From NCBI RefSeq assembly GCF_011305995.1, contig NZ_CP049910.1, forward strand, positions 6,338,501-6,402,500: a DNA stretch of 64,000 nt, given 5' to 3'. Both the position numbers and the translations under genes were made by a program. This DNA is from Diaphorobacter sp. HDW4A. Its GTDB lineage: Bacteria > Pseudomonadota > Gammaproteobacteria > Burkholderiales > Burkholderiaceae_C. The notes beneath the pieces were generated by a model. It did not search any database. It was given only the letters and a program-made list of their open reading frames with translations, and was not told the DNA's origin. The stretch's first letter is position 1. Each line of letters starts with the position of its first letter. Below, piece after piece: positions 19,486 through 28,296 of the stretch.

Positions 19486-20673
19486 TCAACCAGCTTGTTG
19501 GTACATAGTCACCACACAAGCCCCACCCAATCCCAGATTGTGCTGAAGCCCAACCCGCGCCTCCGGAACTTGCCGCTCCCCCGCGCTACCTCGCAGCTGA
19601 TGCGTAAGCTCATAACACTGCGCCAATCCAGTAGCCCCAAGAGGATGCCCCTTGGATAGCAAGCCACCCGAAGGATTGGTCACCACCCGCCCGCCAAAGG
19701 TGTTGTCCCCCGCATCGACAAACGCGGTCGCGCCGCCTTCGGGACAAAGGCCCAGAGCTTCATAACTGATCACCTCGTTTTGAGCAAAACAGTCGTGCAG
19801 CTCCACGACATTCACATCTCGTGGATCGACGGATGCCTGTTCGTAGACCTGCCGGGCGGCTTCCTTGGACAGGCTGTAGCCGACGACGTTCATCATGTCG
19901 TTGGCCTGCAGGCTTGCCGGGGTGTCGGTGGTCATGGCCTGTGCCGTTATGCGCACGTCCGTTCGCAGTCCGTGCTTGCGTGCAAAGGACTCCGACACCA
20001 GCACGGCCGCCGCCGCGCCGCAAGTGGGTGGGCAGGCCATGAGGCGGGTGAGGACGCCGGGCCAGAGCATCGGGGCGTTCATCACGTCTTCAGTGCTGAG
20101 TTCCTTGCGCAAGAGCGCGAGCGGGTTGCGGGCGGCGTGGCGGCTGGCTTTGGCTCTTACCTTGGCGAAGGTTTCCAGCGGTGTGCCGTAGCGGTCCATG
20201 TGGGCCTTGCCTGCGCCGCCGAAGTAGCGCAGCGCCAAGGGCAACTCGGGCATGCCGACGAGTGCTTCGGCCTTGCGGTCGAAGGCGTCAAAAGGGCTTG
20301 GGCGATCATCGAACACAGTGCCCAATGCGCCGGGTTTCATCTGTTCGAAGCCAAGCGCGAGCACGCATTCGGCCGCGCCCGATGTGATCGCTTGGCGTGC
20401 GAGGAACAGGGCGGTCGAGCCGGTGGAGCAGTTGTTGTTGACGTTGAAGACGGGGATGCCGGTCATGCCCACGTCGTAGAGCGCACGCTGGCCTGCGGTG
20501 GAGTCGCCGTAGACATAGCCCGCGTAGGCCTGTTGCAGTGCGCTGTAGGCGATGCCGGCGTCGGCAAGTGCCTGACGCGTGGCCTCGGCGGCCATGACGG
20601 GGTAGGGCTCGTTCGAGCCGGGTTTGGTGAAGGCGATCATGCCTACACCGGCCACGCAGACTGCTGTGCTCAT
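19486..20673 (-). CDS. Thiolase / SCP-x-type lipid-transfer protein
   Basis: A 395-residue thiolase-superfamily protein of the sterol-carrier/lipid-transfer branch. Seen are NVNNNCSTGSTALFLA around the nucleophile Cys, VVELHDCFAQNE, a glycine-rich GGLLSKGHPLGATGLAQ with the catalytic His, and C-terminal HNLGLGGACVVTMY. Such enzymes cleave side-chain or acyl-CoA beta-keto intermediates. The start at 20673 has AAGGA upstream and overlaps the acyl-CoA ligase stop (ATGA). It is last in the TetR-controlled catabolic operon. Confidence 0.88.
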   Translation of the reverse strand: MSTAVCVAGVGMIAFTKPGSNEPYPVMAAEATRQALADAGIAYSALQQAYAGYVYGDSTAGQRALYDVGMTGIPVFNVNNNCSTGSTALFLARQAITSGAAECVLALGFEQMKPGALGTVFDDRPSPFDAFDRKAEALVGMPELPLALRYFGGAGKAHMDRYGTPLETFAKVRAKASRHAARNPLALLRKELSTEDVMNAPMLWPGVLTRLMACPPTCGAAAAVLVSESFARKHGLRTDVRITAQAMTTDTPASLQANDMMNVVGYSLSKEAARQVYEQASVDPRDVNVVELHDCFAQNEVISYEALGLCPEGGATAFVDAGDNTFGGRVVTNPSGGLLSKGHPLGATGLAQCYELTHQLRGSAGERQVPEARVGLQHNLGLGGACVVTMYQQAG

Positions 20674-22235
20674 TCCTTGTTCTCCATGGCGTTGTTTTCT
20701 TTCTGACGTTGCAGCAGCGTGCTGCGGATGTCGCGCTTCAATACCTTGCCCACTTTGGAGCGTGGCAGATCTTGCCAGATGTCGATCTGCTTGGGAGCCT
20801 TCACGCTGCCGATCAGCGCCTTCACGAAGGCCTGGACCTCGGTGGCGTCGGGGGATTTGCCGGCGTGCGGCTGGATCACTGCGACGACGCGTTCGCCCCA
20901 TTTGTCGTCGGGCAGGCCGATGACCGCGCACTCGTGCACCTCGGGGTGCTGCAGCAGGGCCTGTTCGACCTCGACGGAATAGACGTTGAAACCGCCTGTG
21001 ATGATCATGTCCTTGGCGCGGTCGACGATGTGCAGATAGCCGTCGGGCGCGATGTAGCCGACGTCGCCCGTGTGGTGCCAGCCATGCGCACTGGCCTCGG
21101 CGGTGGCGGCGGGGTTCTGGTAGTAGCCCATCATCACGAGCGAGCTGCGCACGACGATCTCGCCCGTTTCGCCAGCGGCAAGCAGTTGGCCGTCGGGGCT
21201 CATGGTGGCCACCTGCACCAACGGGCCGGGTTTGCCTGCAGACGTGAGGCGCTCGCGCGCGATGCTGCCGTCCGCGTGGAAGTGGTCCTTCGGCTTCATC
21301 ATCGAGATCATCATCGGTGCCTCGGTCTGACCGAAAAGCTGGGCCATGACGGGGCCGATTTTCACCAGAGCCTCTTCGAGCCGCGCGGCCGAGATCGGCG
21401 CTGCGCCATACCAGAAGCATTGCAGCGAATCGAGCCGCGTGGTGGCCAGGTTCTCGTGCGCGAGCAGCATATAGATCAGCGTTGGCGGCAGGAAGGTATG
21501 GGTGACGCGGTGGCGCTCGATCTGCGCGAGGAAGTCGGCGATGTCCGGCTTTGGCATGACGACGATGCGACCGCCATGCGCCATGATCGGAAAGCACAGC
21601 ACGCCCGCCGCATGCGTGAGCGGCGCGAGCGCGAGATATACCGGTCGGCCCTCGAATGGATAACCCATGAGCGTGAGCGCAGTCATGGTCTCGAGATTCG
21701 TTCCCGACAGCATCACCCCCTTGGGCTGGCCCGTGGTGCCTCCGGTGCCCGCGATCATCGCGAGGTCATCGACGGGCTGCACGTGCAGAGGTGAGTCGCT
21801 CACATCGGCAAGCCATTCATCGAGCGATTGTGCAGACGGCAGCGTGCGATCAAGGCACACCCACAGTCGTACCTTAGGCAACTGCGTGCGCATCTGCTCG
21901 ACCATAGCTGCGTAGTTGCTGTGGAAGATCAGACACTCGCAGTCGAAGGCATCGAGCACATGGCGATTCTCGCTCGCCTCGTTGCGTGGGTTGATGGGGC
22001 ACCACACGGCCGCAGCGCGCGAGATGCCGAACACGCAGGCGAAGGCTGTGGCATCGTTGCCCGACAGCACGGCCACCTTGCTGCCTGGCGCGATGCCCGC
22101 GGCTTGCAGGCCGCGCCCCACGCGGTGGCTGATGCGCTGGACCTGCTCATAGCTCAGCAGTGTGTTGCCCATGATGAGGCAGGGATCGCCGGGGCCAAGC
22201 TGCGCGCCCTTGTCGAGGTAGTCAATCAAGCGCAT
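20670..22235 (-). CDS. Acyl-CoA synthetase (AMP-forming ligase)
   Basis: A 521-residue ANL-superfamily ligase that activates a carboxylic acid to its CoA thioester using ATP. The AMP-binding loop is TGGTTGQPKGV, followed by FGQTEAP, the TGDVGY motif, DRAKDMIITGGFNVYSVEVE and the C-terminal Lys in LPRSKVGKVLKR. Start 22235 is supported by AAGGAG upstream. It sits between the reductase-like gene and the thiolase gene in a degradation operon. The acid substrate is unknown. Confidence 0.92.
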   Translation of the reverse strand: MRLIDYLDKGAQLGPGDPCLIMGNTLLSYEQVQRISHRVGRGLQAAGIAPGSKVAVLSGNDATAFACVFGISRAAAVWCPINPRNEASENRHVLDAFDCECLIFHSNYAAMVEQMRTQLPKVRLWVCLDRTLPSAQSLDEWLADVSDSPLHVQPVDDLAMIAGTGGTTGQPKGVMLSGTNLETMTALTLMGYPFEGRPVYLALAPLTHAAGVLCFPIMAHGGRIVVMPKPDIADFLAQIERHRVTHTFLPPTLIYMLLAHENLATTRLDSLQCFWYGAAPISAARLEEALVKIGPVMAQLFGQTEAPMMISMMKPKDHFHADGSIARERLTSAGKPGPLVQVATMSPDGQLLAAGETGEIVVRSSLVMMGYYQNPAATAEASAHGWHHTGDVGYIAPDGYLHIVDRAKDMIITGGFNVYSVEVEQALLQHPEVHECAVIGLPDDKWGERVVAVIQPHAGKSPDATEVQAFVKALIGSVKAPKQIDIWQDLPRSKVGKVLKRDIRSTLLQRQKENNAMENKE

Positions 22236-22276
22236 GGTGGTGTGCTCCTTGCTGTGGTCTGGATGCAAGCACGCTC

Positions 22277-23422
22277 TTAGTGCTGCACCGTGAGGATCGG
22301 CGGCTGCACCAGGCCAAACGAACGCAGCGCGCCGAGCAGCTCGTGATGTCCGAATGCCTGGCAGCCCGAGGCGAAGCCCACGCGCTTGGGCGGTTGCTGC
22401 AGCAGCCACGATGCAGCGAAGGCGTTGAGCAGGCCGGTTTGCTTGTAGTTGCAGTTGCCGAAGATGACGCAGTGCGCGCGACCGAGAGGGCCGGAGGCAT
22501 GGACCGAATCGACGGACTTGTTGATGCGCGGATTCTCGCGCGGTGGCATCACGTTCATCACGCCCGCAGCGGTCTGCGCGAGGGCGTTGTAGCGGTCCTC
22601 GGCGTTCATGTCCTTGGTGGCCTCTAGCGCCGCTTCCACGATCTTCGGAACGCCGAGCATCAGCGGCTTGTTGAACACGCCGCCGAGCACCTTCACAGTG
22701 GCCACGCGCGGGTCGCGCTTGAACCACACGGGATGCGAGGTGCCGCCCCAGGGCAGAGCCAGCGCCACTTCGTGCTGGCCGGGAATCGCGAGCTGGTAGA
22801 GGCCCGCGTCGGGTTGCCATTCCTTGTATTGGTTCTGATCGAGATAGAAGGCCTTGGAGGTGGCCGCGTTCACCAGAATGGTCTGGGTGGACGCGATCGT
22901 GGGGCTGCCGCCCCAGAACACGGCGATGTCGAGTGTGTCGAGGCCCGGCGTTTCGAGTGCGAGCTGCGCTGCGATTTCTCCGGTGGTGTACATCTGCGCG
23001 AGGCCGGGCGAGAGCAGCAGGCCCTTGGCGGCGAAGCGCGGACCGTATTCCTCATCGAGCGTGATCAGCCAGTCCTGTTCGCCGGTAGTGTCGGTGTAGT
23101 GGCAGCCGGTGTTGAGACAGGCCTGCACGACCTCGGGGCCGAACTTGGCGAACGGGCCGACGGTGTTGATCACAACGGAGGCACCGCGGAACAGCGCGGT
23201 CAGCGCCTCGGTGGTGTGCGCGACTTCCTCGACTTCGAAGTCGGCGGTTTCGATACCGGGGACGTTGGCCTTCATCGCGGCGTCCAGCTTGTCTTTGCTG
23301 CGGCCTGCCGCGATGAATGGGATGCCGTATTCGCGTAGATATTCGCAGACGAGGCGGCCGGTGTAGCCGCTCGCGCCGTAGACGACAACGGGCTTCTTGC
23401 CCTTGGTGGTGGCGTTGTTCAT
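22277..23422 (-). CDS. Saccharopine dehydrogenase-like NADP-binding reductase
   Basis: A 381-residue protein with an N-terminal Rossmann fold, VVVYGASGYTGRLVCEYL, of the saccharopine-dehydrogenase / trans-acting enoyl-reductase family. FRGASVVINTVGPFAKFGPEVVQACL and HYTDTTGEQDW are the family's next conserved blocks. Members act on lipid, steroid or polyketide intermediates rather than lysine in many bacteria. The start at 23422 is chosen over an upstream extension that lacks family similarity. It is co-directional with the flanking genes at short spacing. Confidence 0.82.
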   Translation of the reverse strand: MNNATTKGKKPVVVYGASGYTGRLVCEYLREYGIPFIAAGRSKDKLDAAMKANVPGIETADFEVEEVAHTTEALTALFRGASVVINTVGPFAKFGPEVVQACLNTGCHYTDTTGEQDWLITLDEEYGPRFAAKGLLLSPGLAQMYTTGEIAAQLALETPGLDTLDIAVFWGGSPTIASTQTILVNAATSKAFYLDQNQYKEWQPDAGLYQLAIPGQHEVALALPWGGTSHPVWFKRDPRVATVKVLGGVFNKPLMLGVPKIVEAALEATKDMNAEDRYNALAQTAAGVMNVMPPRENPRINKSVDSVHASGPLGRAHCVIFGNCNYKQTGLLNAFAASWLLQQPPKRVGFASGCQAFGHHELLGALRSFGLVQPPILTVQH

Positions 23423-23447
23423 GGTATGTGATTCCTGGTGAGAGATT

Positions 23448-24167
23448 TCAGAAGCGGTAGCCCACGGTGAACGAGACCACGTCGGGATCGGCGCGCACTT
23501 TGATTCGGCGTTCGATGTCGCCGACACCGGGTGTGCTGGTGGTGATCTTTGCGGTGGTCTTGATCCAGTAGCGGCTGTACGAAAGATCGAGAAACCAGTT
23601 CTGGTCCATGTTCCATGTGGCGCCGATCTTCACGATGGGGCCGAGGTTGGACGAGAACTTGGCGCGGCTGCTGGTGCCGCCGAAGCCCGCGTTGTAGGTG
23701 CTGTTGGGCGCACCGTCGGTGAAGAAGGTGTAGTGCAGACCGGCACCCGCGTGCAGTGCGAAGTTGGGTGTGGCGTCCCAGGTGTAGGTGCCCATCACGG
23801 CGGGAAACCACGCGCGCACGGATCCGATCTTGCCCATGGGTGAGGCAACGCCGTCGCCATACAGGCTGAGGATCGGCGGCAGGCCGCCCTGCAACGTCAC
23901 GGACCATGGCCCGGCGATGCGGCGGTCCAGTACAAAGGCAGCCACCGTCTTGTTGCCGACATCGGTCTTGATGCCGTCGGGGGTCGTTCCTGCAGGCCCC
24001 CACATATTGCCCGCATCGACGTTGAACATGGCGCGCGCGGCACCGAGTTGCACCGAGTTCAGCGGAGCTTCGGCGTGGGTGAGGGCGCCCGCGCCCATCA
24101 GAAGACAGCCAAGCGCTATGCGCTGAACGGAGCGATGGTGTGAAAAAAATCCGGAGTGTTGTTGCAT
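23448..24167 (-). CDS. OmpW-family outer-membrane protein
   Basis: A 239-residue small beta-barrel precursor with a signal peptide (LGCLLMGAGALTHAEA) and a C-terminal Phe (FTVGYRF), the outer-membrane insertion signal. Internal motifs such as TYTWDATPNFALHAGAGLHYTFF and NWFLDLSYSRYWIKT are typical of OmpW, an 8-strand barrel with a hydrophobic channel. In a degradation operon it is a likely uptake route for a hydrophobic substrate. Confidence 0.9.
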   Translation of the reverse strand: MQQHSGFFSHHRSVQRIALGCLLMGAGALTHAEAPLNSVQLGAARAMFNVDAGNMWGPAGTTPDGIKTDVGNKTVAAFVLDRRIAGPWSVTLQGGLPPILSLYGDGVASPMGKIGSVRAWFPAVMGTYTWDATPNFALHAGAGLHYTFFTDGAPNSTYNAGFGGTSSRAKFSSNLGPIVKIGATWNMDQNWFLDLSYSRYWIKTTAKITTSTPGVGDIERRIKVRADPDVVSFTVGYRF

Positions 24168-24180
24168 AGGTGTCTCCGTT

Positions 24181-24984
24181 TTACATGCCCATGCCGCCGT
24201 CTACCGGCAGACCTGCGCCAGTGACAAAGCGCGAGGCGTCGCTGCAAAGAAAGACCACGGCATCCGCCATGTCGCCGACTTCGCCGAGGCGGCCGAGCGG
24301 GGTCTGGTCGATCACCGCGCCGATGGCCGCTTCGGCGGAAGGGAAGAGCCCTGCGGTGACTACGTCGGCTGCAAGCTTCTGGCCCATGGCGGTGGGCACG
24401 AGGCCTGGATAGATGCAATTGACGCGTACGCCGTAGCCGAGCTTGCCGGACTCCATCGCACCGACGCGCGTGAGTCGGTCGACGGCAGACTTGGTGGCGG
24501 AGTAGCCCGCGATGCCCGGAAACGCGATGGTTGCCGCGACCGAGGAGATATTGACCACCGCGCCGCCCTTGCCCGCAGCGCCACCGGGCCGCATGGCGCG
24601 GAAGGCGTGCTTCATGCCGAGCGCGGTGCCGACCACGTTCACGTCGAGCATGCGCCGCAGGTCGGCGGGATCGAGATCGGCAATGAGCGAGGTGATCTCC
24701 ACGCCCGCGTTGTTGACGAGCAGATCGAAGCCTCCGAGTGCCTCGATGGTGGCGTCAACCGCCTTGGCCCATTGAGCGTCGTCGGTCACGTCGAGCCGGA
24801 CGAATTCGGCCTTTGCCCCCTTGGCGGTGAGTGCGCTCGCGGTAGCACGCCCAGTGTCCTCCATCACGTCGGCAATCAGCACCGATGCGCCGGCCGCCGC
24901 CAGAGCCTCTGCAGTCGCGGCACCGATTCCGCGCGCGCCACCAGTCACCAGGGCTTTGCGGCCCTGCAAATCATGAGCTTTCAC
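24181..24984 (-). CDS. Short-chain dehydrogenase/reductase (SDR)
   Basis: A 267-residue classical SDR. The cofactor motif is TGGARGIGAATAEAL, then NNAGVE, with the catalytic S and YSATKSAVDRLT (Tyr-x3-Lys). C-terminal GAGLPVDGG is also typical. It starts at a GTG (24984) with AAGGAG 7 nt upstream; the neighbouring ATG would run straight into a stop. It is the first gene of the operon facing the operator array. Confidence 0.92.
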   Translation of the reverse strand: MKAHDLQGRKALVTGGARGIGAATAEALAAAGASVLIADVMEDTGRATASALTAKGAKAEFVRLDVTDDAQWAKAVDATIEALGGFDLLVNNAGVEITSLIADLDPADLRRMLDVNVVGTALGMKHAFRAMRPGGAAGKGGAVVNISSVAATIAFPGIAGYSATKSAVDRLTRVGAMESGKLGYGVRVNCIYPGLVPTAMGQKLAADVVTAGLFPSAEAAIGAVIDQTPLGRLGEVGDMADAVVFLCSDASRFVTGAGLPVDGGMGM

Positions 24985-25003
24985 ATTTGTCTCCTTGGAT
25001 TAT

Positions 25004-25106
25004 TTGGACACTTGTCAAGAAGTGCGGATTCAATGTAATTTGGAATTTGGACAATCGTCAAGAAAAATTTGGACGGTTGTCAAAAATAATCTGGACAAGT
25101 GTCTAA
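25004..25106. promoter_or_regulatory. Array of four TetR-type operator dyads
   Basis: Four copies of a dyad with core GACA-N2-TGTC occur in the divergent promoter: GACACTTGTC (25007-25016), GACAATCGTC (25050-25059), GACGGTTGTC (25072-25081) and GACAAGTGTC (25094-25103). Each is preceded by TTTGG or TCTGG, and three of the four are followed by CAA. Copies 2-4 are spaced exactly 22 bp and copies 1-2 are 43 bp apart, so all lie on nearly the same face of the helix. A minus-strand promoter for the SDR operon (TTGACG, 17 nt, TTACAT) overlaps copy 2. Confidence 0.7.
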
Positions 25107-25135
25107 AGTTCAATGAAAGCCCTACAATCCGCGAC

Positions 25136-25801
25136 ATGCCTGCCATTTCAAGAGCCCGTGACGACAAGTTCAACGAACGCCGCGCCGAACTCGGCCAGGC
25201 GACGCTGCAGACCTTGGCGTCACTTGGATACGCGCGCACCAGCCTGCGTGAGATCGCCCAGAACTCGCCGTATTCGCACGGTGTGCTGCACTACTATTTC
25301 TCAGACAAGGTGGACCTGATCCTGTGCAGCGTGCGTCAGTACAAGTCGGTGTGTGTGACGCGTTATGACCAGGTTACGGCCGACGCGACGAGCTATGCGG
25401 AGCTGCTCGAGCGCTTCTGCGACAAGATGGCCGAAACCCTGCGCGAGGAAACGGCGATGCACCGCCTCTGGTATGACCTGCGCTCGCAGGCCATGTTCGA
25501 GGTGGCGCTGCGCGAGGATGTGCTGGCCATCGACAAGAGCCTCGAGCTGATGATCTGGCGCGTGCTCAGTCGGTTTGCCGAGCTGGCCGATGCGCCGGTG
25601 CGGGCTTCAAGCGAAGTGGCCTATGCCATGTTCGATGGGGTGTTTCAGCATGCGCTGCAGAAGTATTTGCTTGGCGATCAAGGGGCGCTTGTGGATTTGC
25701 AGGCTAGTACCAGTCTGCTGGTCAAGCAGTTGATTGAGGAGCCGGTTGCTTTGGCTGTTCCGGCTCGGAAGAAGCGGTCTTCGCGCAAGGCTGTTGTTTG
25801 A
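25136..25801 (+). CDS. TetR-family transcriptional regulator
   Basis: A 221-residue repressor-type protein. An N-terminal helix-turn-helix is visible (TLASLGYARTSLREIAQNSPYSHGVLHYYFSDKVDLI), followed by an all-helical ligand-binding domain. The tail is basic (ARKKRSSRKAVV). Start 25136 begins the family N-terminus; the open frame upstream runs through the operator array and is not coding. It is divergent from the SDR/OmpW/ligase/thiolase operon and is its likely regulator and autoregulator. The inducer is probably a CoA-thioester or the substrate (inference). Confidence 0.9.
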   Translation: MPAISRARDDKFNERRAELGQATLQTLASLGYARTSLREIAQNSPYSHGVLHYYFSDKVDLILCSVRQYKSVCVTRYDQVTADATSYAELLERFCDKMAETLREETAMHRLWYDLRSQAMFEVALREDVLAIDKSLELMIWRVLSRFAELADAPVRASSEVAYAMFDGVFQHALQKYLLGDQGALVDLQASTSLLVKQLIEEPVALAVPARKKRSSRKAVV

Positions 25802-25811
25802 TTTTTTGTGG

Positions 25812-26345
25812 TTCTGCTGGGGTGTTGCTGACGGAGGCCGGGACTGCCCCCGGCGGGGCAATCACTTTTTGCTTGCGCGCAAAAGGTAACCCAAAACGCG
25901 CTTGGAATACCTCCGGCGGAACTCGCGGCGTTCCTTCGTCACTCTGCTCGGACAACCGCCGGAAATTAGTTGTGAAAGAGGTGTGTTCGGCACGTCGCTG
26001 CGCTCGTGCCGGGGTGTTTGCATAGCTGCGTTGTGGTTCGGATGCCCACTGCGCTTTTGAGCGTGTGATGCTGAAACGCCAGCACGTAAATCGCACACCT
26101 CCCGCATACCCACATCTCGCGAAGTCGCGAGATGTGCGCCACGAGCGAAGCGATGTGCCGAACATTCCTCTTATGAAATATCTAGCTCGCGGCGGCTGCC
26201 CGAACGGAGCGACACAGTCGCGAAGTGAGTTCTGCCGCGGGTATTGAAAGCGCGTTTTGGGTTACCTTTTGCGCGCAAGCAAAAGGTGACTCCGCCGCCG
26301 GGCGGAACTCCCGGCCTCCGCCCTCAACCAAACAACAGAAGCAAG
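25812..26345. repeat. Large nested palindromic element B between convergent genes
   Basis: This fills the 556-bp gap between the TetR and acyl-CoA ligase stops; no gene is seen. Its outer ends (about 25812-25905 and 26250-26345) match, in reverse complement, the right and left ends of element A at 19180-19445. Inside, a segment near 25975-26015 (GTTCGGCACGTCGCTGCGCT) is inverted near 26138-26165. A perfect 12-bp hairpin lies at 26111-26136 (CACATCTCGCGA, AG, TCGCGAGATGTG). It looks like a larger version of A carrying extra central sequence. Confidence 0.7.
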
Positions 26346-26357
26346 CAAGAAAGAAAG

Positions 26358-28097
26358 TCACCCCTTCAAAGCAGGAAAGTCTTCCTCAAAAAACTCGTAC
26401 TCCCCTCGAGCAGCGGCCTGCACCTTCATCACCTCATCCTTGCGCAACTGCACGCGCCGGATCTTCCCGGAGATCGTCTTCGGCAACTCCGTGACGAATT
26501 CGATCCGCCGCACACGCTTGTACGGCGCAAGCCGCGAACGAGCGAACGCAAAAATCTCCTCCGCGAGCTCGCGGCTAGGGTGCGTGCCAGTGGTGAGGAT
26601 CAGATACGCCTTGGGCACGGCGAGGCGCACCGGATCGGGGCTTGGAACGATGGCGACTTCGGCGACCGATTCGTGTTCCATCAAGGCGCTTTCCAACTCG
26701 AACGGGCTGATGCGGTAGTCGCTCGCCTTGAACACGTCGTCGGCGCGGCCCACAAAAGTGATGTAGCCGTCGGCATCGCGCTCGGCCGTGTCGCCCGTGT
26801 GGTAGTAGCCCTCGCGCATAACCTGCGCGGTTTTCTCAGGGCTGTCTTCGTAGCAGACCATCAGGCCGGTGGGGCGTGGCGAGAGGCGCAGCGAGACTTC
26901 TCCCTCGTTGCTTTCCTTATCGTCCACGTCGAGCAGCACTACGTCGTAGCCGGGCAGCGGTCGGCCCATGGAGCCGGGTTTGAGCGGCTGGCCGGGCGTG
27001 TTGCCGATCTGGGCGCAGGTCTCGGTCTGGCCGAAGCCGTCGCGCAGTGTGAGGCCCCAGGCGTCACGCACCTGATCGATGATCTCGGGGTTCAGCGGCT
27101 CGCCTGCGCCGATCACTTCGCGCAGGGTGAGGCGCTCGCGCCACTGGCTTAGGTCTTCCTGAATCATCATGCGCCACACGGTGGGGGGCGCGCAGAGGCT
27201 GGTCACCTGGTGGTCCTGCATGCTTTGCAGCAGGGCCTTGGCGGAGAAGCGCGCGTAGTTGTAGATGAAGATGGTCGCGCCCGCGATCCACGGAGCGAAG
27301 AAGCAGCTCCACGCATGCTTGGCCCAGCCGGGCGAGCTGATGTTCAGGTGCACGCCGCCGGGTTGCAGGCCGATCCAGTACATGGTCGAGAGATGGCCGA
27401 CGGGGTAGCTCTGATGGGTGTGCAGCACGAGCTTGGGCTTGGAGGTGGTGCCGCTCGTGAAGTACAAGAGCAGCGGATCGTTAGCGAGCGTGCGTCCTTC
27501 GGGCGTGAAGACGGACGCGTGCTCTGCCGCATCGGCAAAAGCGTGCCAGCCGGTCTGGCGTGTGCCTACACTGATACGCGTGTATTCGCCCGCGAGTTGG
27601 CTGAACTTGTCAGTATGCGCACTCGCCACGACGACATGGCGCACCTGACCTCGATCGAGTCGGTCCTGCAGATCGTCGGCGGTGAGCAGCATGGTCGCAG
27701 GGATCATCACCGCGCCGAGCTTGATGCAGGCGAGCATCAGCTCCCACAGCGCTAGCTCGTTGCCGAGCATGAGCAACACGCGGTCACCGCGCTTCACGCC
27801 AAGGCCACGCAGCCAGTTGGCGACTTGTGAAGAGCGCTCGCTCATCTCGGCAAAACTGCGGCGCGTTTGGCTGCCGTCCTCTTCGACGATGTGCAGCGCC
27901 GTCGCCTCGTTGCCGCGCGCCATGTGGTCGAAGTAGTCGAGCGCCCAGTTGAATTCGCCGAGCACGGGCCAACGGAATTCCTGGTAGGCGCGGTCGTAGT
28001 CGGTACGGTGCCGCTGCAAAAAATCGCGCGCGGCGATGAAGGCGTCGCGCGATTCTTCGGGGCTGATGTGGGGTGTCGCAGTGCTGGGAGCGGACAT
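26358..28097 (-). CDS. AMP-dependent acyl-CoA synthetase (benzoate/medium-chain type)
   Basis: A 579-residue ANL ligase distinct from the one at 20670-22235. It shows the ATP loop YFTSGTTSKPKLV, the GFGQTET motif, YYHTGDTAERD, the hinge GRADDVFKASDYRISPFE and the C-terminal catalytic Lys in LPKTISGKIRR. The N-terminal layout (DFLQRHRTDYDRAYQEFRWP) resembles acetyl/benzoyl/medium-chain acyl-CoA synthetases. The start at 28097 has AAGGAGACAAG upstream. It lies downstream of a LysR gene on the same strand. Confidence 0.9.
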   Translation of the reverse strand: MSAPSTATPHISPEESRDAFIAARDFLQRHRTDYDRAYQEFRWPVLGEFNWALDYFDHMARGNEATALHIVEEDGSQTRRSFAEMSERSSQVANWLRGLGVKRGDRVLLMLGNELALWELMLACIKLGAVMIPATMLLTADDLQDRLDRGQVRHVVVASAHTDKFSQLAGEYTRISVGTRQTGWHAFADAAEHASVFTPEGRTLANDPLLLYFTSGTTSKPKLVLHTHQSYPVGHLSTMYWIGLQPGGVHLNISSPGWAKHAWSCFFAPWIAGATIFIYNYARFSAKALLQSMQDHQVTSLCAPPTVWRMMIQEDLSQWRERLTLREVIGAGEPLNPEIIDQVRDAWGLTLRDGFGQTETCAQIGNTPGQPLKPGSMGRPLPGYDVVLLDVDDKESNEGEVSLRLSPRPTGLMVCYEDSPEKTAQVMREGYYHTGDTAERDADGYITFVGRADDVFKASDYRISPFELESALMEHESVAEVAIVPSPDPVRLAVPKAYLILTTGTHPSRELAEEIFAFARSRLAPYKRVRRIEFVTELPKTISGKIRRVQLRKDEVMKVQAAARGEYEFFEEDFPALKG

Positions 28098-28296
28098 GGT
28101 GGCTTGTCTCCTTGTGGGTGTTCTGGAAGGTCCGGTGTCTTCGGCGCAAGCGCGGGACATGTCTTGAATGTAGAGCGGTTGCGCGCATCGACGAGGTACG
28201 GTTCCCGCAACGCTGGTAGCAATTTGCGCCAGAAATCGGGCGACATGACGCACCGACCAAGCCGCGATTGTCGAGCGCGCGGCGCGTGCCTGTCTG

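Noticed and set aside
26111..26136. CRISPR-like repeat in element B
   Set aside because: Only inverted, not regularly spaced direct repeats; no spacers or cas genes.
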